64,000 nt of DNA from Platycnemis pennipes (lineage: Eukaryota; Arthropoda; Insecta; Odonata; Platycnemididae), in contig OW121852.1 in assembly GCA_933228895.1 (NCBI GenBank), forward strand, positions 133,543,544 through 133,607,543, given 5' to 3'. Shown here piece by piece: positions 34,721 to 48,900 of the stretch (position 1 is its first letter; each line of letters starts with the position of its first letter). The position numbers and the translations under genes are program-made. The notes under the pieces were generated by a model. That model searched no databases, was not told the origin of the DNA, and worked only from the letters and a program-made list of their open reading frames with translations.

Positions 34721-37700
34721 ACGAAAATGTATGCAAAACATCCTAGTGAAATAAAAAAATGCACTTCTCAGGCTTCCACTCAAACTTGGATTTTTTTATC
34801 TGAATTCATTTCTCCCGCTGTTTTTTATCTAAAATTAAAAATTTTGCCCGTCTGCAGCTCAGTTCGCCAAAATTTATGCAAAACATCCTAGTGAAATAAA
34901 AAAATCCACTTCTCAGGGTTCCACTCAAACTTGGATTTTTTCATCTGAATTCATTTCTCCCGCTGTTTTTTATCTAAAATTAACAATTTCGCCCGTCTGC
35001 AGCTCTGTTCACCAAAATTTATGAAAAACATCCTATAAAAATAAAAAAATCCACTTCTCAGGCTTCCACTCAAACTTGGATTTTTTCATATGAATTCATT
35101 TCTCCCGCTGTTTTTTATCTAAAACTAACAATTTCGCCCGTCTGCAGCTCTGTTCACCAAAATTTATGAAAAACATCCTATAAAAATAAAAAAATCCACT
35201 TCTCAGGCTTCCACTCAAACTTGGATTTTTTCATATGAATTCATTTCTCCCGCTGTTTTTTATCTAAAATTAACAATTTCGCCCGTCTGCAGCTCAGTTC
35301 ACCAAAATTTATGAAAAACATCCTATAAAAATAAAAAAATCCACTTCTCAGGCTTCCACTCAAACTTGGATTTTTTCATCTGAATTCATTTCTCCCGCTG
35401 TTTTTTATCTAAAATTAACAATTTCGCCCGTCTGCAGCTCTGTTCACCAAAATTTATGAAAAACATCCTATAAAAATAAAAAAATCCACTTCTCAGGCTT
35501 CCACTCAAACTTGGATTTTTTCATCTGAATTCATTTCTCCCGCTGTTTTTTATCTAAAATTAACAATTTCGCCCGTCTGCAGCTCTGTTCACTAAAATTT
35601 ATGAAAAACATCCTAGTAAAATAAAAAAATCCACTTCTCAGGCTTCCACTCAAACTTGGATTTTTTCATCTGAATTCATTTCTCCCGCTATTTTTTATCT
35701 AAAATTAACAATTTCGCCCGTCTGCCACTCTGTTCACAAAAATTTATGAAAAACATCCTAGTAAAATAAAAAAATCCACTTCTCAGGCTTCCACTCAAAC
35801 TTGGATTTTTTCATCTGAATTCATTTCTCCCGCTGTTTTTTATCTAATATTAACCATTTCGCCCGTCTGCAGCTTAGTTCACCAAAGTTTATGCAAATCA
35901 TCCTAGTGAAATAAAAAAATCCACTTCTCAGGCTTCCACTCAAACTTGGATTTTTTCATCTGAATTCATTTCTCCCGCTGTTCTTTATCTAAAATTAACA
36001 ATTTCGCCCGTCTGCAGCTCTGTTCACCAAAATTTATGAAAAACATCCTATAAAAATAAAAAAATCCACTTCTCAGGCTTCCACTCAAACTTGGATTTTT
36101 TCATCTGAATTCATTTCTCCCGCTGTTTTATATCTAAAATTAACAATTTCGCCCGTCTGCAGCTCAGTTCACCAAAATTTATGAAAAACATCCTATAAAA
36201 ATAAAAAAATCCACTTCTCAGGCTTCCACTCAAACTTGGATTTTTTCATCTGAATTCATTTCTCCCGCTGTTTTTTATCTAAAATTAACAATTTCGCCCG
36301 TCTGCAGCTCTGTTCACCAAAATTTATGAAAAACATCCTATAAAAATAAAAAAATCAACTTCTCAGGCTTCCACTCAAACTTGGATTTTTTCATCTGAAT
36401 TCATTTCTCCCGCTGTTTTTTATCTAAAATTAACAATTTCGCCCGTCTGCAGCTCTGTTCACTAAAATTTATGAAAAACATCCTAGTAAAATAAAAAAAT
36501 CCACTTCTCAGGCTTCCACTCAAACTTGGATTTTTTCATCTGAATTCATTTCTCCCGCTGTTTTTTATCTAAAATTAACAATACTCCTGTCTGCAGCTCT
36601 GTTTACCAAAATTTATGCAAAACATCCTAGTGAAATAAAAAAATCCACTTCTCAGGGTTCCACTCAAACTTGGATTTTTTCATCTGAATTCATTTCTCCC
36701 GCTGTTTTTTATCTAAAATTAACAATTTCGCCCGTCTGCAGCTCAGTTCACCAAAATTTATGCAAATCATCCTAGTGAAATAAAAAAATCCACTTCTCAG
36801 GCTTCCACTCAAACTTGGATTTTTTCATCTGAATTCATTTCTCCCGCTGTTTTTTATCTAAAATGAACAATTTCGCCCGTCTGCAGCTCTGTTCACCAAA
36901 ATTTATGAAAAACAACCTATAATAATAAAAAAATCCACTTCTCAGGCTTCCACTCAAACTTGGATTTTTTCATCTGAATTCATTTCTCCCGCTATTTTTT
37001 ATCTAAAATTAACCATTTCGCCCGTCTGCAGCGTTCACCAAAGTTTATGCAAAACATCCTAGTAAAATAAAAAAATCCACTTCTCAGGCTTCCACTCAAA
37101 CTTGGATTTTTTCATCTGTATTCATTTCTCCCGCTGTTTTTTATCTAATATTAACCATTTCGCCCGTCTGCAGCTCTGTTCACCAAAATTTATGAAAAAC
37201 ATCCTAGTAAAATAAAAAAATCCACTTCTCAGGCTTCCACTCAAACTTGGATTTTTTCATCTGAATTCATTTCTCCCGCTTTTTTTATCTAATATTAACC
37301 ATTTCGCCCGTCTGCAGCTCTGTTCACCAAAATTTATGAAAAACATCCTAGTAAAATAAAAAAATCCACTTCTCAGGCTTCCACTCAAACTTGGATTTTT
37401 TCATCTGAATTCATTTCTCCCGCTGTTTTTTATCTAATATTAACCATTTCGCCCGTCTGCAGCTCTGTTCACCAAAATTTATGAAAAACATCCTAGTAAA
37501 ATAAAAAAATCCACTTCTCAGGCTTTCACTCAAACTTGGATTTTTTCATCTGAATTCATTTCTCCCGCTATTTTTTATCTAAAATTAACAATTTCGCCCG
37601 TCTGCAGCTCTGTTCACCAAAATTTATGAAAAACATCCTATAAAAATAAAAAAATCCACTTCTCAGGCTTCCACTCAAACTTGGATTTTTTCATCTGTAT

Positions 37701-40700
37701 TCATTTCTCCCGCTGTTTTTTATCTAATATTAACCATTTCGCCCGTCTGCAGCTCTGTTCACCAAAATTTATGCAAAACATCCTAGTAAAATAAAAAAAT
37801 CCACTTCTCAGGCTTCCACTCAAACTTGGATTTTTTCATCTGTATTCATTTCTCCCGCTGTTTTTTATCTAATATTAACCATTTCGCCCGTCTGCAGCTC
37901 TGCTCACCAAAATTTATGAAAAACATCCTAGTAAAATAAAAAAATCCACTTCTCAGGCTTCCACTCAAACTTGGATTTTTTCATCTGAATTCATTTCTCC
38001 CGCTTTTTTTATCTAAAATTAACAATTTCGCCCGTCTGCAGCTCTGTTCACCAAAATTTATGAAAAACATCCTATAAAAATAAAAAAATCCACTTCTCAG
38101 GCTTCCACTCAAACTTGGATTTTTTCATCTGAATTCATTTCTCCCGCTGTTTTTTATCTAAAATTAATTATTTCGCCCGTCTGCAGCTCAGTTCACCAAA
38201 ATTTATGCAAAACATCCTAGTGAAATAAAAAAATCCACTTCTCAGGCTTCCACTCAAACTTGGATTTTTTCATCTGAATTCATTTCTCCCGCTGTTTTTT
38301 ATCTAAAATTAATTATTTCGCCCGCCTGCAGCTCAGTTCACCAAAATTTATGCAAAACATCCTAGCAAAATAAAAAAATCCACTTCTCAGGCTTCCACTC
38401 AAACTTGGATTTTTTCATCTGAATTTATTTCTCCCGCTGTTTTTTTAACTAAAATTAATTATTTCGCCCGTCTGCAGCTCAGTTCAGCAAAATAATGAAA
38501 AACATCCTAGTAAAATATAAAAATCCACTTCTCAGGCTTCCGCTCAAACTTGGATTTTTTCATCTGAATTAATTTCTCCCGCTGTTTTTTATCTAAAATT
38601 AACAATTTTGCCCGTCTGCAGCTCTGTTCACCAAAATTTATGCAAAACATCCTAGTAAAATAAAAAAATCCACTTCTCAGGCTTCCACTCAAACTTGGAT
38701 TTTTTCATCTGAATTCATTTCTCCCGCTGTTTTTTATCTAAAATTAATTATTTCGCCCGTCTGCAGCTCAGTTCACCAAAATTTATGCAAAACATCCTAG
38801 TGAAATAAAAAAATCCACTTCTCAGGCTTCCACTCAACTTGGATTTTTTCATCTGAATTCATTTCTCCCGCTGTTTTTTATCTAAAATTAATTATTTCGC
38901 CCGCCTGCAGCTCAGTTCACCAAAATTTATGCAAAACATCCTAGCAAAATAAAAAAATCCACTTCTCAGGCTTCCACTCAAACTTGGATTTTTTCATCTG
39001 AATTTATTTCTCCCGCTGTTTTTTTAACTAAAATTAATTATTTCGCCCGTCTGCAGCTCAGTTCACCAAAATAATGCAAAACATCCTAGTAAAATAAAAA
39101 AATCCACTTCTCAGGCTTCCGCTCAAACTTGGATTTTTTCATCTGAATTCATTTCTCCCGCTGTTTTTTATCTAAAATTAACCATTTCGCCCGTCTGCAG
39201 CTCTGTTCACCAAAATTTATGAAAAACATCCTAGTAAAATAAAAAAATCCACTTCTCAGGCTTCCACTCAAACTTGGATTTTTTCATCTGAATTCATTTC
39301 TCCCGCTGTTTTTTATCTAATATTAACCATTTCGCCCGTCTGCAGCTCAGTTCATCAAAATTTATGCAAATCATCCTAGTGAAATAAAAAAATCCACTTC
39401 TCAGGCTTCCACTCAAACTTGGATTTTTTCATCTGAATTCATTTCTCCCGCTGTTTTTTATCTAAAATTAACAATTTCGCCCGTCTGCAGCTCTGTTCAC
39501 CAAAATTTATGCAAATCATCCTAGTGAAATAAAAAAATCCACTTCTCAGGCTTCCACTCAAACTTGGATTTTTTCATCTGAATTCATTTCTCCCGATGTT
39601 TTTTATCTAAAATTAACAATTTCGCCCGTCTGCAGCTCAGTTCATCAAAATTTATGCAAATCATCCTAGTGAAATAAAAAAATCCACTTCTCAGGCTTCC
39701 GCTCAAACTTGGATTTTTTCATCTGAATTCATTTCTCCCGCTGTTTTTTATCTAAAATTAACAATTTCGCCCGTCTGCAGCTCTGTTCACCAAAATTTAA
39801 GAAAAACATCCTATAAAAATAAAAAAATCCACTTCTCAGGCTTCCACTCAAACTTGGATTTTTTCATCTGAATTCATTTCTCCCGCTGTTTTTTATCTAA
39901 AATTAACAATTTCGCCCGTCTGCAGCTCTGTTCACCAAAATTTATGAAAAACATCCTATAAAAATAAAAAAATCCACTTCTCAGGCTTCCACTCAAACTT
40001 GGATTTTTTCAACTGAATTCATTTCTCCCGCTGTTTTTTATCTAAAATTAACCATTTCGCCCGTCTGCAGCTCTGTTCACCAAAATTTATGAAAAACATC
40101 CTATAAAAATAAAAAAATCCACTTCTCAGGCTTCCACTCAAACTTGGATTTTTTCATCTGAATTCATTTCTCCCGCTATTTTTTATCTAAAATTAACCAT
40201 TTCCCCCGTCTGCAGCTCAGTTCACGAAAATGTATGCAAAACATCCCAGTGAAATAAAAAAATCCACTTCTCAGGCTTCCACTCAAACTTGGATTTTTTC
40301 ATCTGAATTCATTTCTCCCGCTGTTTTTTATCTAAAATTAACCATTTCGCCCGTCTGCAGCTCTGTTCACCAAATTTTATGAAAAACATCCTAGTAAAAT
40401 AAAAAAATCCACTTCTCAGGCTTCCACTCAAACTTGGATTTTTTCATCTGAATTCATTTCTCCCGCTGTTTTTTATCTAAAATTAACAATTTCGCCCGTC
40501 TGCAGCTCTGTTCACCAAAATTTATGAAAAACATCCTATAAAAATAAAAAAATCCACTTCTCAGGCTTCCACTCAAACTTGGATTTTTTCATATGAATTC
40601 ATTTCTCCCGCTGTTTTTTATCTAAAACTAACAATTTCGCCCGTCTGCAGCTCTGTTCACCAAAATTTATGAAAAACATCCTATAAAAATAAAAAAATCC

Positions 40701-42361
40701 ACTTCTCAGGCTTCCACTCAAACTTGGATTTTTTCATCTGAATTCATTTCTCCCGCTATTTTTTATCTAAAATTAACCATTTCCCCCGTCTGCAGCTCTG
40801 TTCACCAAAATTTATGAAAAACATCCTAGTAAAAAAAAAAATCCACTTCTCAGGCTTCCACTCAAACTTGGATTTTTTCATCTGAATTCATTTCTCCCGC
40901 TGTTTTTTATCTAAAATTAACCATTTCGTCCGTCTGCAGCTCAGTTCACCAAAATTTATGCAAAACATCCTAGTGAAATAAAAAAATCCACTTCTCAGGC
41001 TTCCACTCAAACTTGGATTTTTTCATCTGAATTCATTTCTCCCGCTGTTTTTTATCTAAAATTAACAATACTCCCGTCTGCAGCTCAGTTCACCAAAATT
41101 TATGCAAAACATCCTAGTGAAATAAAAAAATCCACTTCTCAGGCTTCCACTCAAACTTGGATTTTTTCATCTGAATTCATTTCTCCCGCTGTTTTTTATC
41201 TAAAATTAACCATTTCGTCCGTCTGCAGCTCAGTTCACCAAAATTTATGCAACACATCCTAGTGAAATAAAAAAATCCACTTCTCAGGCTTCCACTCAAA
41301 CTTGGATTTTTTCATCTGAATTCATTTCTCCCGCTGTTTTTTATCTAATATTAACCATTTCGCCCGTCTGCAGCTCAGTTCACCAAAATTTATGCAAATC
41401 ATCCTAGTGAAAAAAAAAATCACTTCTCAGGCTTCCACTCAAACTTGGATTTTTTCATCTGAATTCATTTCTCCCGCTGTTTTTTATCTAGAATTAACAA
41501 TTTCGCCCGTCTGCAGCTCTGTTCACCAAAATTTATGAAAAACATCCTATAAAAATAAAAAAATCCACTTCTCAGGCTTCCACTCAAACTTGGATTTTTT
41601 CATCTGAATTCATTTCTCCCGCTATTTTTTATCTAAAATTAACAATTTCGCCCGTCTGCAGCTCTGTTCACCAAAATTTTTGAAAAACATCCTAGTAAAA
41701 TAAAAAAATCCACTTCTCAGGCTTCCACTCAAACTTGGATTTTTTCATCTGAATTCATTTCTCCCGCTGTTTTTTATCTAATATTAACCATTTCGCCCGT
41801 CTGCAGCTCAGTTCACCAAAGGTTATGCAAAACATCCTAGTGAAATAAAAAAATCAACTTCTCAGGCTTCCACTCTAACTTGGATTTTTTCATCTGAATT
41901 CATTTCTCCCGCTGTTTTTTATCTAAAATTAACAATTTCGTCCGTCTGCAGCTCAGTTCACCAAAATTTATGCAAATCATCCTAGTGAAATAAAAATATC
42001 CACTTCTCAGGCTTCCACTCAAACTTGGATTTTTTCATCTGAATTCATTTCTCCCGCTATTTTTTATCTAAAATTAACAATTTCGCCCGTCTGCAGCTCT
42101 GTTCACCAAAATTTATGAAAAACATCCTATAAAAATAAAAAAATCCACTTCTCAGGCTTCCACTCAAACTTGGATTTTTTCATCTGAATTCATTTCTCCC
42201 GCTGTTTTTTATCTAAAATTAACAATTTCGCCCGTCTGCAGCTCTGTTCACTAAAATTTATGAAAAACATCCTAGTGAAATAAAAAAATCAACTTCTCAG
42301 GCTTCCACTCAAACTCGGATTTTTTCATCTGAATTCATTTCTCCCGCTGTTTTTTATCTAA

Positions 42362-42941
42362 TATTAACCATTTCGCCCGTCTGCAGCTCAGTTCACCAAA
42401 GTTTATGCAAAACATTCTAGTGAAATAAAAAAATCAACTTCTCAGGGTACCACTCAAACTTGGATTTTTTCATCTGAATTCATTTCTCCCGCTGTTTTTT
42501 ATCTAAAATTAACAATTTCGCCCGTCTGCAGCTCAGTTCACCAAAATTTATGCAAATCATCCTAGTGAAATAAAAAAATCCACTTCTCAGGCTTCCACTC
42601 AAACTTGGATTTTTTCATCTGAATTCATTTCTCCCGCTGTTTTTTATCTAATATTAACCATTTCGCCCGTCTGCAGCTCAGTTCACCAAAGTTTATGCAA
42701 AACATTCTAGTGAAATAAAAAAATCAACTTCTCAGGGTACCACTCAAACTTGGATTTTTTCATCTGAATTCATTTCTCCCGCTGTTTTTTATCTAAAATT
42801 AACAATTTCGCCCGTCTGCAGCTCAGTTCACCAAAATTTATGCAAATCATCCTAGTGAAATAAAAAAATCCACTTCTCAGGCTTCCACTCAAACTTGGAT
42901 TTTTTCATCTGAATTCATTTCTCCCGCTTTTTTTTATCTAA
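42362..42941 (+). repeat. dimer duplication (290 bp, two copies)
   Basis: The pair of monomers with CAAAGTTTATGC, ACATTCTAG and CAGGGTACC, followed by a GCAAATCATCC monomer, occurs at 42401 and again at 42691. The spacing is 290 bp, exactly two units, and all four rare variants are repeated in register. This is a short, recent exchange. Confidence 0.88.
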
Positions 42942-44375
42942 AATTAACAATTTCGCCCGTCTGCAGCTCTGTTCACTAAAATTTATGAAAAACATCCTAG
43001 TAAAATAAAAAAATCCACTTCTCAGGCTTCCACTCAAACTTGGATTTTTTCATCTGAATTCATTTCTCCCGCTGTTTTTTATCTAAAATTAACAATTTCG
43101 CCCGTCTGCAGCTCTGTTCACCAAAATTTATGCAAAACATCCTCGTAAAATAAAAAAATCCACTTCTCAGGCTTCCACTCAAACTTGGATTTTTTCATCT
43201 GAATTCATTTCTCCCGCTGTTTTTTATCTAAAATTAATTATTTCGCCCGTCTGCAGCTCAGTTCACCAAAATTTATGCAAAACATCCTAGTGAAATAAAA
43301 AAATCCACTTCTCAGGCTTCCACTCAAACTTGGATTTTTTCATCTGAATTCATTTCTCCCGCTGTTTTTTATCTAAAATTAATTATTTCGCCCGCCTGCA
43401 GCTCAGTTCACCAAAATTTATGCAAAACATCCTAGCAAAATAAAAAAATCCACTTCTCAGGCTTCCACTCAAACTTGGATTTTTTCATCTGAATTTATTT
43501 CTCCAGCTGTTTTTTTAACTAAAATTAATTATTTCGCCCGTCTGCAGCTCAGTTCAGCAAAATAATGAAAAACATCCTAGTAAAATAAAAAAATCCACTT
43601 CTCAGGCTTCCACTCAAACTTGGATTTTTTCATCTGAATTCATTTCTCCCGCTTTTTTTTATCTAAAATTAACAATTTCGCCCGTCTGCAGCTCTGTTCA
43701 CTAAAATTTATGAAAAACATCCTAGTAAAATAAAAAAATCCACTTCTCAGGCTTCCACTCAAACTTGGATTTTTTCATCTGAATTCATTTCTCCCGCTGT
43801 TTTTTATCTAAAATTAACAATTTCGCCCGTCTGCAGCTCTGTTCACCAAAATTTATGCAAAACATCCTCGTAAAATAAAAAAATCCACTTCTCAGGCTTC
43901 CACTCAAACTTGGATTTTTTCATCTGAATTCATTTCTCCCGCTGTTTTTTATCTAAAATTAATTATTTCGCCCGTCTGCAGCTCAGTTCACCAAAATTTA
44001 TGCAAAACATCCTAGTGAAATAAAAAAATCCACTTCTCAGGCTTCCACTCAAACTTGGATTTTTTCATCTGAATTCATTTCTCCCGCTGTTTTTTATCTA
44101 AAATTAATTATTTCGCCCGCCTGCAGCTCAGTTCACCAAAATTTATGCAAAACATCCTAGCAAAATAAAAAAATCCACTTCTCAGGCTTCCACTCAAACT
44201 TGGATTTTTTCATCTGAATTTATTTCTCCCGCTGTTTTTTTAACTAAAATTAATTATTTCGCCCGTCTGCAGCTCAGTTCAGCAAAATAATGAAAAACAT
44301 CCTAGTAAAATATAAAAATCCACTTCTCAGGCTTCCGCTCAAACTTGGATTTTTTCATCTGAATTAATTTCTCCC
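42926..44375 (+). repeat. 5-mer higher-order repeat, two tandem copies (725 bp each)
   Basis: GCTTTTTTTT monomers start the copies at 42926 and 43651. CCTCGTAAAA follows at 43141 and 43866, then a CGCCTGCAGC monomer, a TTTTTTTAACT monomer and a CAGCAAAATAATG monomer. Spacing is 725 bp, five units. A further copy begins at 45824 (2,173 bp on, 15 units minus 2 bp) and continues into the 26-mer block. Confidence 0.88.
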
Positions 44376-45959
44376 GCTGTTTTTTGTCTAAAATTAACAA
44401 TTTCGCCCGTCTGCAGCTCTGTTCACCAAAATTTATGCAAAACATCCTAGTAAAATAAAAAAATCCACTTCTCAGGCTTCCACTCAAACTTGGATTTTTT
44501 CATCTGAATTCATTTCTCCCGCTGTTTTTTATCTAAAATTAATTATTTCGCCCGTCTGCAGCTCAGTTCACCAAAATTTATGCAAAACATCCTAGTGAAA
44601 TAAAAAAATCCACTTCTCAGGCTTCCACTCAACTTGGATTTTTTCATCTGAATTCATTTCTCCCGCTGTTTTTTATCTAAAATTAATTATTTCGCCCGCC
44701 TGCAGCTCAGTTCACCAAAATTTATGCAAAACATCCTAGCAAAATAAAAAAATCCACTTCTCAGGCTTCCACTCAAACTTGGATTTTTTCATCTGAATTT
44801 ATTTCTCCCGCTGTTTTTTTAACTAAAATTAATTATTTCGCCCGTCTGCAGCTCAGTTCACCAAAATAATGCAAAACATCCTAGTAAAATAAAAAAATCC
44901 ACTTCTCAGGCTTCCGCTCAAACTTGGATTTTTTCATCTGAATTCATTTCTCCCGCTGTTTTTTATCTAAAATTAACCATTTCGCCCGTCTGCAGCTCAG
45001 TTCACCAAAATTTATGCAAAACATCCTAGTAAAATAAAAAAATCCACTTCTCAGGCTTCCACTCAAACTTGGATTTTTTCATCTGAATTCATTTCTCCCG
45101 CTGTTTTTTATCTAAAATTAACAATTTCGCCCGTCTGCAGCTCTGTTCACCAAAATTTATGAAAAACATCCTATAAAAATAAAAAAATCCACTTCTCAGG
45201 CTTCCACTCAAACTTGGATTTTTTCATCTGAATTCATTTCTCCCGCTATTTTTTATCTAAAATTAACAATTTCGCCCGTCTGCAGCTCTGTTCACTAAAA
45301 TTTATGAAAAACATCCTAGTAAAATAAAAAAATCCACTTCTCAGGCTTCCACTCAAACTCGGATTTTTTCATCTGAATTCATTTCTCCCGCTGTTTTTTA
45401 TCTAATATTAACCATTTCGCCCGTCTGCAGCTCAGTTCACCAAAGTTTATGCAAAACATTCTAGTGAAATAAAAAAATCAACTTCTCAGGCTACCACTCA
45501 AACTTGGATTTTTTCATCTGAATTCATTTCTCCCGCTGTTTTTTATCTAAAATTAACAATTTCGCCCGTCTGCAGCTCAGTTCACCAAAATTTATGCAAA
45601 ACATCCTAGTAAAATAAAAAAATCCACTTCTCAGGCTTCCACTCAAACTTGGATTTTTTCAATTGAATTTATTTCTCCCGCTGTTTTTATCTAAACTTAA
45701 CCATTTCCCTCGTCTGCAGCTCAGTTCACCAAAATTTATGCAAATCATCCTAGTGAAATAAAAAAATCCACTTCTCAGGCTTCCACTCAAACTTGGATTT
45801 TTTCATCTGAATTCATTTCTCCCGCTTTTTTTTATCTAAAATTAACAATTTCGCCCGTCTGCAGCTCTGTTCACTAAAATTTATGAAAAACATCCTAGTA
45901 AAATAAAAAAATCCACTTCTCAGGCTTCCACTCAAACTTGGATTTTTTCATCTGAATTC

Positions 45960-48900
45960 ATTTCTCCCGCTGTTTTTTATCTAAAATTAACAATTTCGCC
46001 CGTCTGCAGCTCTGTTCACCAAAATTTATGCAAAACATCCTCGTAAAATAAAAAAATCCACTTCTCAGGCTTCCACTCAAACTTGGATTTTTTCATCTGA
46101 ATTCATTTCTCCCGCTGTTTTTTATCTAAAATTAATTATTTCGCCCGTCTGCAGCTCAGTTCACCAAAATTTATACAAAACATCCTAGTGAAATAAAAAA
46201 ATCCACTTCTCAGGCTTCCACTCAAACTTGGATTTTTTCATCTGAATTCATTTCTCCCGCTGTTTATTATCTAAAATTAATTATTTCGCCCGCCTGCAGC
46301 TCAGTTCACCAAAATTTATGCAAAACATCCTAGCAAAATAAAAAAATCCACTTCTCAGGCTTCCACTCAAACTTGGATTTTTTCATCTGAATTTATTTCT
46401 CCCGCTGTTTTTTTAACTAAAATTAATTATTTCGCCCGTCTGCAGCTCAGTTCAGCAAAATAATGCAAAATATCCTAGTAAAATAAAAAAATCCACTTCT
46501 CAGGCTTCCGCTCAAACTTGGATTTTTTCATCTGAATTAATTTCTCCCGCTGTTTTTTATCTAAAATTAACAATTTCGCCCGTCTGCAGCTCTGTTCACC
46601 AAAATTTATGCAAAACATCCTAGTAAAATAAAAAAATCCACTTCTCAGGCTTCCACTCAACTTGGATTTTTTCATCTGAATTCATTTCTCCCGCTGTTTT
46701 TTATCTAAAATTAATTATTTCGCCCGCCTGCAGCTCAGTTCACCAAAATTTATGCAAAACATCCTAGCAAAATAAAAAAATCCACTTCTCAGGCTTCCAC
46801 TGAAACTTGGATTTTTTCATCTGAATTTATTTCTCCCGCTGTTTTTTTAACTAAAATTAATTATTTCGCCCGTCTGCAGCTCAGTTCACCAAAATAATGC
46901 AAAACATCCTAGTAAAATAAAAAAATCCACTTCTCAGGCTTCCGCTCAAACTTGGATTTTTTCATCTGAATTCATTTCTCCCGCTGTTTTTTATCTAAAA
47001 TTAACCATTTCACCCGTCTGCAGCTCAGTTCACCAAAATTTATGCAAAACATCCTAGTAAAATAAAAAAATCCACTTCTCAGGCTTCCACTCAAACTTGG
47101 ATTTTTTCATCTGAATTCATTTCTCCCGCTTTTTTTTATCTAAAATTAACAATTTCCCTCGTCTGCAGCTCAGTTCACGAAAATGTATGCAAAACATCCT
47201 AGTGAAATAAAAAAATCCACTTCTCAGGCTTCCACTCAAACTTGGATTTTTTTTATCTGAATTCATTTCTCCCGCTGTTTTTTATCTAAAATTAACCATT
47301 TCGACCGTCTGCTGCTCAGTTCACCAAATTTCATGCAAAACATCGTAGTGAAATAAAAAAATCCACTTCTCAGGCTACCACTCAAACTTGGATTTTTTCA
47401 ATTGAATTCATTTCTCGCGCTGATTTTTATCTAAAATTATCCATTTCGCCCGTCTGCAGCTCAGTTCACCAAATTTTATGCAAAACAACCTAGTGAAATA
47501 AAAAAATCCACTTCTCAGGCTTCCACTCAATCTTGGATTTTTTCATCTGAATTCATTTCTCCCGCTGTTTTTCATCTAAAATTAACCATTTCCCCCGTCT
47601 GCAGCTCAGTTCACGAAAATGTATGGAAAACATCCTAGTGAAATAAGAAAATCCAATTTTCAGGCTTCCACTCAAACTTGGATTTTTTCATCTGAATTCA
47701 TTTCTCCCGCTGTTTTTTATCTAAAATTAACAATACTCCCGTCTGCAGCTCAGTTCACCAAAATTTATGCAAAAGATCCTAGTGAAATAAAAAAATCCAC
47801 TTCTCAGGCTTCCACTCAAACTTGGATTTTTTCATCTGAATTCATTTCTCCCGCTGTTTTTTATCTAAAATTAACAATACTCCCGTCTGCAGCTCAGTTC
47901 ACCAAAATTTATGCAAAACATCCTAGTGAAATAAAAAAACCCACTTCTCAGGCTTCCACTCAAACTTGGATTTTTTCATCTGAATTCATTTCTCCCGCTG
48001 TTTTTTATCTAAAATTAACAATACTCCCGTCTGCAGCTCAGTTTACCAAAATTTATGCAAATCATCCTAGTGAAATAAAAAAATCCACTTCTCGGGCTTC
48101 CACTCAAACTTGGATTTTTTCATCTGAATTCATTTCTCCCGCTGTTTTTTATCTAAAATTAATTATTTCGCCCGTCTGCAGCTCTGTTCACCAAAATTTA
48201 TGCAAATCATCCTAGTGAAATAAAAAAATCCACTTCTCAGGCTTCCACTCAAACTTGGATTTTTTCATCTGAATTCATTTCTCCCGCTGTTTTTTATCTA
48301 AAATTAATTATTTCGCCCGTCTGCAGCTCTGTTCACCAAAATTTATGCAAATCATCCTAGTGAAATAAAAAAACCCACTTCTCGGGCTTCCACTCAAACT
48401 TGGATTTTTTCATCTGAATTCATTTCTCCCGCTGTTTTTTATCTAAAATTAATTATTTCGCCCGTCTGCAGCTCTGTTCACCAAAATTTATGCAAATCAT
48501 CCTAGTGAAATAAAAAAATCCACTTCTCGGGCTTCCACTCAAACTTGGATTTTTTCATCTGAATTCATTTCTCCCGCTGTTTTTTATCTAAAATTAATTA
48601 TTTCGCCCGTCTGCAGCTCAGTTTACCAAAATTTATGCAAATCATCCTAGTGAAATAAAAAAATCCACTTCTCGGGCTTCCACTCAAACTTGGATTTTTT
48701 CATCTGAATTCATTTCTCCCGCTGTTTTTTATCTAAAATTAATTATTTCGCCCGTCTGCAGCTCAGTTCACCAAAATTTATGCAAAACATCCTAGTGAAA
48801 TAAAAAAACCCACTTCTCAGGCTTCCACTCAAACTTGGATTTTTTCATCTGAATTCATTTCTCCCGCTGTTTTTTATCTAAAATTAACAATACTCCCGTC

